The notes below the pieces were generated by a model. It was not told the origin of the DNA. It ran no database searches and saw only the letters and a list, made by a program, of their open reading frames with translations. The translations under genes and the position numbers were made by a program. This document shows positions 58,601 to 64,000 of a stretch of DNA of 64,000 bases, piece after piece (the stretch's first letter is position 1; each line of letters starts with the position of its first letter). The stretch covers positions 2,002,001-2,066,000 of the forward strand of contig NZ_CP051216.1 in NCBI RefSeq assembly GCF_012516435.1, read 5' to 3'. The DNA is from Pseudodesulfovibrio sp. zrk46 (GTDB lineage: Bacteria; Desulfobacterota; Desulfovibrionia; Desulfovibrionales; Desulfovibrionaceae).

Positions 58601-59746
58601 ATGGCTTTCATTTCTTCCGGATACAATCCTGAAAAACCGATGGAAGGTCGTATCTCTGATATCGGCCCCCGCCACTTCACGGATTTCCTTCCCCCGGTTA
58701 TCGCCAAGAACTTCGGCAAGTGGGACTACCACGAGATCCTCGAGCCGGGCATGCTGTGCCACACCGCCGAATCCGGCGATAAGGTCTACACCGTCCGTTG
58801 CGGTGCTGCCCGTCTGATGTCCGTCACCATGATCCGCGAGATCTGTGACATCGCAGATAAGTTCTGCGGCGGACACCTGCGTTTCACCACTCGTAACAAC
58901 ATCGAGTTCATGGTTGAAACCCTTGAAGAAGCTCAAGCTCTTCGTGACTTCCTGAACGAACAGAAGTTCGAAGCTGGCTCTTACAAGTTCCCCGTCGGTG
59001 GTACCGGTGCTGGTGTTACCAACATCGTTCACACCCAGGGTTGGATTCACTGCCACACCCCCGCAACTGATGCTTCCGGTACCGTTAAGGTCACCATGGA
59101 TGCATGCTTTGACGACTTCAAAGACATGAAGCTGCCCGCTCCCGTGCGCATCTCCATGGCTTGCTGTCTGAACATGTGTGGTGCTGTACACTGCTCCGAC
59201 ATCGCTATCCTCGGTGTCCACCGCAAGCCGCCCATCATCGACCACGAATACCTGGACAACCTGTGCGAAATCCCGCTGGCCGTCGCTTCCTGCCCGACCG
59301 GTGCTGTTCGTCCGTCCAAGGTTGAGCTCGATGGCAAAACCTACAAGACCGTCGCAATTAAGGAAGAGCGCTGCATGTTCTGTGGTAACTGCTACACCAT
59401 GTGCCCCTCCCTGCCTCTGTCTGACGGTGAAGGCGACGGTATCGCCATCATGGTCGGTGGTAAGATCTCCAACCGTATCACCAAGCCTGCCTTCTCCAAG
59501 GTCGTTGTTCCGTTCATCCCGAACGAAACTCCGAACTGGCCCACCATGACCAAGGTGATCAAGAAGATCCTCGACACCTACGCAGCCGATGCTAACAAGT
59601 ACGAGCGCCTGGGTGACTGGGCTAATCGTATCGGTTGGGAACGTTTCTTCGAGAAGTGTGAGCTGGAATTCTCCTCTCACCTGATCGATGACTTCCGTGA
59701 CCCGGCTTACTACACCTGGCGTCAGACCACTCAGTTCAAGTGGTAA
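58601..59746 (+). CDS. dsrB: Dissimilatory sulfite reductase, beta subunit
   Basis: DsrB, 381 aa, carries the catalytic siroheme-[4Fe-4S] site. Seen are [30 protein letters not shown], the cysteine set [13 protein letters not shown] (near residue 188-198), CPTGAVRPS (near 232) and the ferredoxin motif [12 protein letters not shown] near 259. The start follows GGAGG by nine bases; the frame extends five codons upstream only because the ribosome site is in frame. It is 18 bases after dsrA and has the same strong codon bias. Confidence 0.98.
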   Translation: MAFISSGYNPEKPMEGRISDIGPRHFTDFLPPVIAKNFGKWDYHEILEPGMLCHTAESGDKVYTVRCGAARLMSVTMIREICDIADKFCGGHLRFTTRNNIEFMVETLEEAQALRDFLNEQKFEAGSYKFPVGGTGAGVTNIVHTQGWIHCHTPATDASGTVKVTMDACFDDFKDMKLPAPVRISMACCLNMCGAVHCSDIAILGVHRKPPIIDHEYLDNLCEIPLAVASCPTGAVRPSKVELDGKTYKTVAIKEERCMFCGNCYTMCPSLPLSDGEGDGIAIMVGGKISNRITKPAFSKVVVPFIPNETPNWPTMTKVIKKILDTYAADANKYERLGDWANRIGWERFFEKCELEFSSHLIDDFRDPAYYTWRQTTQFKW

Positions 59747-59760
59747 GATAATAAAGCTCC

Positions 59761-59785
59761 GGGGTACGGCGTCTTGCCGTACCCC
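59761..59785 (+). terminator. Hairpin between dsrB and dsrD (attenuator or processing site)
   Basis: A perfect 10-base GC-rich stem (GGGGTACGGC with its complement, loop GTCTT) lies 14 bases after the dsrB stop. The following GTCTTTG has only a short T-run, so partial termination or protection of the dsrAB mRNA is more likely than full termination. It would lower dsrD relative to dsrAB. Confidence 0.65.
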
Positions 59786-59811
59786 GTCTTTGAAAAAGAA
59801 GGAGTCCTATT

Positions 59812-60057
59812 ATGGCACTCGACGTTGAAGCCGCAAAGGCTGAAATCATTGCTTTTTGCGAATCCAAGTCTAAAAGCAAATCTAAGTTCTACTTCAATGA
59901 CTTCACCAAGCTTTTCCCGGAAGAGAAGAGCCGTGCAGTCAAGAAGATCCTGACCGCTCTGGTTCAGGAAGAAAAGATGGTGTTCTGGTCCTCCGGTTCC
60001 ACCACCATGTACGGCCTTGCCGGTGCCGGCAAGCAGGCCGAAGCCGAGGGCGAATAG
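59812..60057 (+). CDS. dsrD: DsrD, winged-helix activator of sulfite reductase
   Basis: An 81-aa basic protein with winged-helix character: AEIIAFCESKSKSKSKFYFNDFTKLFPEEKSRAVKKIL, then VFWSSGSTTMYGL forming the wing. Length and sequence match DsrD, found only in sulfite reducers of the reductive type and shown to stimulate DsrAB rather than to bind DNA. AAGGAG precedes the ATG. The Lys-Ser repeat KSKSKSKSK at residues 19-27 and the acidic tail (AEAEGE) are visible. A terminator follows. Confidence 0.96.
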   Translation: MALDVEAAKAEIIAFCESKSKSKSKFYFNDFTKLFPEEKSRAVKKILTALVQEEKMVFWSSGSTTMYGLAGAGKQAEAEGE

Positions 60058-60081
60058 TAGTCTCTCGATTTTTCGGTTATC

Positions 60082-60116
60082 AAGCCTTGCCCGTTGCCGG
60101 GCAAGGCTTTTCTTAA
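60082..60116 (+). terminator. Rho-independent terminator of the dsrABD operon
   Basis: A perfect 12-base stem AAGCCTTGCCCG (60082-60093 with 60098-60109), loop TTGC, followed by TTTCTTAATTT. It lies 24 bases after the dsrD stop and 36 bases before the amidase start. Confidence 0.9.
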
Positions 60117-60145
60117 TTTAGACGGATAGAAATTTTTGTAATTAC

Positions 60146-61534
60146 GTGTCCAATTCTCTCCCCAGATTCATCCTTGCTGGCCTCTCTGGCGGTACAGGAA
60201 AGACAATTGTTTCCTTGGCCTTAACGCGCGCATTCAAGCGTCGTGGGTTAGCTGTGGCTCCTTTCAAGAAAGGGCCAGACTACATTGATGCGAAATGGCT
60301 TGGCATTGCTGCCGGTCGCAATTGCTCCAATCTTGACCCATATTTCCACACAGATGAAGTGATTCGGTCGTTGTTCTGGCACAAGTCAGAAGGGCTCGAT
60401 ATTGCCATCATCGAGGGCAATCGCGGCCTGTTTGACGGCAAAGATGAGCACGGATCGTGCTCCACAGCAGAGTTGTCCAGACAGTTGGATGCGCCGGTCA
60501 TTTTGACCATAGATTGCACAAAGATGACACGTACCGTGGCTGCAGTGATACAAGGGTGCACCATGTTTGAGCCGGGCCTTAAGCTCGCTGGTGTTATTCT
60601 TAATCGGACTGCAGGTCAGCGGCATCGCTCCGTCTTGAAGAAGAGCATTGAAACCCACACCGATGTGCCCGTATTAGGTATGTTGCCGAAGATTTCACAG
60701 AATCCAATCCCAGAAAGGCACATGGGGCTCATGTCCGATCAGGAGTATGATGGCAGCGACTACGGAGATGAGCAGAAAGCACTCGATTCTTTAGCTGAGA
60801 TGGCAGAAGAGTGGTTGGATCTCGATGCAATTGAAAAGGTGGCCCGTACTGCATCCGATTTTGGTGCGGTGCCGCCACCTGTCTACAGCGGCGAGCCTGC
60901 AGAGAAGCAAGTTCGTATCGGATATGTTCATGACGCTGCTTTGTGGTTTTACTACCCGGAGAACCTTGAAGCCTTGGAACATGCCGGTGCGGAACTCGTT
61001 CGACTCTCGATTTTGTCTGACGAGCCTTGGCCGGAGATTGATGGACTCTATCTGGGAGGTGGCTTTCCTGAGGTCTTCGCTGAACGTATCGCCGCTAATA
61101 AGGGTGTGCTGAGCCAGATCAAGTCCCTTTCTGATGCAGGCAAGCCGATCTATGCTGAGTGCGGAGGCTTCATGGTCCTGTGCGACACCCTTGAGTACGA
61201 AGGGCGCAACTACCCGATGGCAGGTGTCTTTCCTGTGGGGACTACGTTCTGTCCCAAGCCGCAAGGACTGGGCTATACAGAGGCTGTAGCTGACAAAGAT
61301 ACAGTGTTCTACCCTAAGGGAACTACTGTGCTCGGCCACGAATTTCATTACTCCGTCTGTGTGGCGGAGAGCGATCTGAATGCTGAATTCGCCATGAAGA
61401 TGGCGCGAGGAAAAGGCATCCTCAATGGTCGCGACGGCCTGCTTTCGAAAAACACATTTGCAGGGTATAACCACATCCACGCACTCGCAGTGCCCGGCTG
61501 GGCAGAGCGTTTTGTGAGTGCGGCTAGCAAATAG
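60146..61534 (+). CDS. CobB/CbiA-family a,c-diamide synthase, likely siroheme amidase (DsrN-like)
   Basis: A 462-aa enzyme with an N-terminal dethiobiotin-synthetase-like ATPase (GLSGGTGKTIVSLALTRAF, FKKGPDYIDAKWLG, IIEGNRGLFDGKD) and a C-terminal class I glutaminase-like domain (YLGGGFPEVFAERI, nucleophile Cys in YAECGGFMVLCDTL near 341, late GHEFHYS). This is cobyrinate a,c-diamide synthase. Its fixed place after dsrABD in Desulfovibrio and the presence of siroheme amide in Dsr proteins make amidation of siroheme (the role of DsrN) the likelier job; a dual cobalamin role is possible. GTG start without an obvious ribosome site. Transcription is from readthrough of the preceding terminator or from its own promoter. 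Confidence 0.85.
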   Translation: MSNSLPRFILAGLSGGTGKTIVSLALTRAFKRRGLAVAPFKKGPDYIDAKWLGIAAGRNCSNLDPYFHTDEVIRSLFWHKSEGLDIAIIEGNRGLFDGKDEHGSCSTAELSRQLDAPVILTIDCTKMTRTVAAVIQGCTMFEPGLKLAGVILNRTAGQRHRSVLKKSIETHTDVPVLGMLPKISQNPIPERHMGLMSDQEYDGSDYGDEQKALDSLAEMAEEWLDLDAIEKVARTASDFGAVPPPVYSGEPAEKQVRIGYVHDAALWFYYPENLEALEHAGAELVRLSILSDEPWPEIDGLYLGGGFPEVFAERIAANKGVLSQIKSLSDAGKPIYAECGGFMVLCDTLEYEGRNYPMAGVFPVGTTFCPKPQGLGYTEAVADKDTVFYPKGTTVLGHEFHYSVCVAESDLNAEFAMKMARGKGILNGRDGLLSKNTFAGYNHIHALAVPGWAERFVSAASK

Positions 61535-61571
61535 AATATGCTGAGATTGAAATTTATCGGATAGGGAAATA

Positions 61572-63815
61572 ATGAATATAAAAGAGACGTATGAAACCTT
61601 TCTGGAGTCCAAAGCAAAGAGTTTCTCTTGGGCTAACGATTGGCGTTGGATGTCCATTTGTTGTTTATGTATTTATGCTGCTGTATTGGCGCTGAGAGTT
61701 TCATTTGCTGGTCGGTGGGATAACGAACTTCTTTGGGTTGGAGGCGAGCGACTCCTCTCCACTCATGATGCTTATTTTTGGTTAGCAAAAGCTAAGGGGC
61801 TCGGCTCTCTGGTTGGGTATCCCTTGGCGGAAGCTGCCAAGATTATCAGCGAATGGACCGGCGCGAGTCTCGGTACCGTAGGATTCTGGGCTCCCGCCTT
61901 CTTAGGGGCTTTGGTTGCGGTTGTGTGTGCTCTTTGGGGTTGGCTGTTGGCTGGGCGTGAAGCCGCAATTTTTGCAGGACTAGCAGGGGCACTCACTCCC
62001 GGATTCTTTTATCGTTCCCGTTTAGGATACTTTGACACCGACTTATTCACGCTGCTGGGCCCCTTGGTGGTCGCGTGGATGCTTGCCTATTGGAGCGAGC
62101 TTCATACCAAACGTGGTTGGTTTTTAGGCTCCCGGACTAATGATGAGAGAGAGTTCTCCCCCCTTAAGTCCATGAGCATGGCATTAGTCTTTGGTTTGGT
62201 AACCCGGTTCGTTTGCCTTTGGCACTATGATATTCAGAATATGAGTGTGTGCTACTTCCTGCTTACACTTATGGTTGTCGTAGTTAATAGCGTTCCTGAG
62301 CGAAGAGCATGGGGCTTGTGGAGCTTGGCGATATATTTGATCGCTGCTTTCCCTGGTACTGTATACGGCGGCCCAGGGTATTGGTTTGTCAAGGAGCTCC
62401 TCCATCTGGATTCTTACTGGGCACTATTTTATATCGCTATGGCTGTTGTTGTTATGGCTGGCTGCTGGTTTGCTGATTCCCGAAACGTTGCCCTCGTCAG
62501 TAATCTTTGGGTTGCTTGTGCAGGACTGTTTGTTTTCATCCTGTTGACAGGTGTTGTTAATTCGCCCGTTATTGCAACCCTTGATAAGCTTGGTGATTAT
62601 TTTAATCATATTGCGGTATCTTCTAGTGGCGGTGGAGCGGTTGAAGGCCCTGCATTCCCGTCAATTTTACAGAGTGTCATTGAGGCCAAGCTGATTCCCT
62701 TATCTGAGATACTTGAACGTGGGGCATTCAATTCGTTTGTCGGTGGAGTGGCTCTCTTGCTAGCCTTGCCGATTGTTGTATTGCGACCTGCTGCAATCTT
62801 CTTACTTCCTCTGATCGTTCTCCAATTACTTGGAATTAAGATGGGTGTTCGTTTCTCCATGTTTGGTGGCGCAGCCATGATGGTGTGCCTCGGTGTGGGA
62901 GTCTACTGGGCATCTGAACTGGTCTTGAAAAAGTTTGCGTGGAAGCAATGGGGACACATAGGGATACAAGTAGCGTTGGGGATTATCGTGCTTTTGTACT
63001 GTCATGCCCAATATTCCAAGCAGCCTTTGACCCCTGTTATTACGAAGAGCCATGCGGAGGCGTTGCAAATTCTAGAGAAGATCAGTCCTGCTGATAGTCG
63101 TGTATGGACTTGGTGGGATTGGGGATACGCTACTCAGTATTATGCAGGACGAGTTACGACGATCGACGGTGGTGAACATTCAGGTCAGGATGTCTTCCCA
63201 ACCGCTTTAGTCATGAGTACTCATTCGCCACAACAGGCAAGTCAATTGATCGGAGCGTATTCGACGTTTAAAACAAAGAATCTATGGAAAGGTCAATCCG
63301 GTGCGCAGATGATGGGCGCCATAGACCAGATGAAGAATTCTGAGAAAACCTACGCATTCAGAGCGCCTCAGTATATCGTTGTCACCTGGAAAGACCTTAC
63401 CATTTCGAAATGGATAACCTTTTACGGTAATTGGAATCTGGCGACTGGCGACACCAAGCAGGCAAGATTGAGCAATTTTGCTCCAGGCCAGTTAGGTTTC
63501 AATATTAAGAAAGGCGCAGTCTTGAACCGCGATGGTGGTGGTGGGCTTGTCAGTGACATCACAATACTTAGCGAGCAAGGCGTCGATAAGAAAGAGTATT
63601 ACTTGAACAAATTGTCTCCTCAGCTGCTGCCTAGAACGAGGCATTTGTTGATTAATGAAGTTTCCAGACAGAGCGTTCTTATGGATCGAACTGCATACCG
63701 AAGTCTGTTGACCCGATTATTGACGGGCGATGCCGACGATCCTGAAATCAGTAAATACTTTAAGTTAGTCGTTGATAAATTACCCTTTGTACGAATCTAC
63801 GAAGTGGTTCAATAA
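61572..63815 (+). CDS. pglB: STT3/PglB-type oligosaccharyltransferase
   Basis: A 747-aa membrane protein: about 12-13 helices in residues 25-480, then a periplasmic C-terminal domain. The first external loop has STHDAYFWLAKAKG, YFDTDLFTLLGPLVVAW is the DxD-like site of external loop 2, and the acceptor-site motif is WWDWGYATQYYAG near residue 513 (the WWDYG motif of STT3). This family moves an oligosaccharide from polyprenyl pyrophosphate to Asn in NxS/T sequons, and Desulfovibrio PglB proteins are functional. AGGG precedes the ATG. It follows the siroheme amidase gene by 37 bases and begins a new functional block with the aminotransferase downstream. The archaeal AglB-like size is normal for this clade. 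Confidence 0.9.
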   Translation: MNIKETYETFLESKAKSFSWANDWRWMSICCLCIYAAVLALRVSFAGRWDNELLWVGGERLLSTHDAYFWLAKAKGLGSLVGYPLAEAAKIISEWTGASLGTVGFWAPAFLGALVAVVCALWGWLLAGREAAIFAGLAGALTPGFFYRSRLGYFDTDLFTLLGPLVVAWMLAYWSELHTKRGWFLGSRTNDEREFSPLKSMSMALVFGLVTRFVCLWHYDIQNMSVCYFLLTLMVVVVNSVPERRAWGLWSLAIYLIAAFPGTVYGGPGYWFVKELLHLDSYWALFYIAMAVVVMAGCWFADSRNVALVSNLWVACAGLFVFILLTGVVNSPVIATLDKLGDYFNHIAVSSSGGGAVEGPAFPSILQSVIEAKLIPLSEILERGAFNSFVGGVALLLALPIVVLRPAAIFLLPLIVLQLLGIKMGVRFSMFGGAAMMVCLGVGVYWASELVLKKFAWKQWGHIGIQVALGIIVLLYCHAQYSKQPLTPVITKSHAEALQILEKISPADSRVWTWWDWGYATQYYAGRVTTIDGGEHSGQDVFPTALVMSTHSPQQASQLIGAYSTFKTKNLWKGQSGAQMMGAIDQMKNSEKTYAFRAPQYIVVTWKDLTISKWITFYGNWNLATGDTKQARLSNFAPGQLGFNIKKGAVLNRDGGGGLVSDITILSEQGVDKKEYYLNKLSPQLLPRTRHLLINEVSRQSVLMDRTAYRSLLTRLLTGDADDPEISKYFKLVVDKLPFVRIYEVVQ

Positions 63816-63834
63816 GTAAAAAGAGAGAAAATAT

Positions 63835-64000
63835 ATGAGTATTCCTTTCATCGATCTGAAAGCACAGTACAAACTCGTCGAAGACTCCGTGAAAAGCGGT
63901 ATCGACGGCGTGTTGGAGCACGGTGCATATGTTATGGGCCCTGAAATTAAGGACTTGGAAGAAAGGCTTTCGAGCTTTTCTGCTGTTCGTCACGCTGTTG
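63835..64000 (+). CDS. DegT/DnrJ-family sugar aminotransferase, N-terminal part (runs off window)
   Basis: Fifty-five codons open to the window edge, reading MSIPFIDLKAQYKLVEDSVK then LEHGAYVMGPEIKDLEERL, the standard N-terminus of WbpE/PglE-type nucleotide-sugar aminotransferases. The catalytic lysine lies outside. Immediately downstream of the oligosaccharyltransferase it probably makes an amino sugar (for example bacillosamine-type) of the transferred glycan. AGAGAGAA lies before the ATG. Confidence 0.85.
   Translation, partial: MSIPFIDLKAQYKLVEDSVKSGIDGVLEHGAYVMGPEIKDLEERLSSFSAVRHAV

Noticed and set aside
57164-59680. An 838-codon open frame on the strand opposite dsrA and dsrB
   Set aside because: It spans two certain genes exactly in register with their extreme codon bias, has no ribosome site or recognisable domain, and its composition is what antisense reading of biased codons gives.
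1-64000. CRISPR arrays, insertion sequences, integrases, rRNA and tRNA genes
   Set aside because: No regularly spaced repeats, transposase or integrase motifs, or RNA gene signatures were found on either strand.

Overview
The window looks like chromosome of a sulfate-reducing member of the Desulfovibrionaceae (Desulfovibrio/Pseudodesulfovibrio type). The decisive evidence is the order dsrA-dsrB-dsrD-cobyrinate/siroheme amidase (57.2-61.5 kb), which is characteristic of that group, and the bacterial STT3/PglB-type oligosaccharyltransferase directly after it. Genus and species cannot be fixed from the sequence alone.

Region 1 (1-11.6 kb) is an anti-phage defence island. On the minus strand lie the start of a McrC-like protein, a McrB-like AAA+ ATPase with a domain inserted between Walker A and Walker B, an unrecognised 339-aa protein with a possible ADP-ribosyltransferase R-S-E signature, and a giant single-chain restriction-modification enzyme (Mrr-like nuclease + SF2 helicase + adenine methylase, type ISP architecture). 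Divergent from it is a three-gene operon zorA-zorB-HNH nuclease, i.e. a type II-like Zorya system with a short ZorA tail. The shared 330-bp intergenic region carries several perfect inverted repeats over likely promoters. No integrase or transposase is visible.

Region 2 (11.9-17.4 kb, minus strand) holds a GNAT/FemAB-like acyltransferase, a two-gene unit for an exported 1115-aa subtilisin-like protease and a small exported partner, and a gene-poor 540 bp with a repeated terminator-like hairpin.

Region 3 (17.4-55.9 kb) is a large surface-glycan locus. Two minus-strand genes (methyltransferase, B12-type radical SAM enzyme) diverge from about 36 kb of tightly packed plus-strand genes that starts with a winged-helix regulator preceded by two TTGTACAA palindromes. 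The plus-strand genes encode a lipid-linked-glycan ABC flippase, several GT-B-like transferases, a legionaminic-type nonulosonate pathway (LegB, LegC, a formyltransferase where LegH is expected, LegI, LegG, PtmE), an ammonia-channelling amidine module (HisF-like, HisH-like, PseA/WbpG-like), a second NeuB-NeuA-NeuC set, a sugar C-methyltransferase-like protein, a hexapeptide acyltransferase, a second radical SAM enzyme, an acyl-decoration module (FkbH, ACP, MaoC-SDR fusion, MBOAT, SGNH), AsnB, two GT4 enzymes and a second SGNH-MBOAT pair. Taken together they predict a nonulosonic-acid-containing glycan decorated with N-formyl, amidine, methyl and O-acyl groups.

Region 4 (55.9-64 kb): a bidirectional terminator, two small minus-strand genes (one a YkgJ-type cysteine-cluster protein), then the dissimilatory sulfite reductase operon with a clear promoter overlapped by a paired ACCGGT motif, the siroheme-amidase candidate, an STT3-family oligosaccharyltransferase and the start of a DegT-family sugar aminotransferase. 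The last two genes look like the start of another glycosylation block. The flippase at 20.3 kb and the transferase at 61.6 kb could serve one lipid-linked N-glycosylation route, but that is inference.
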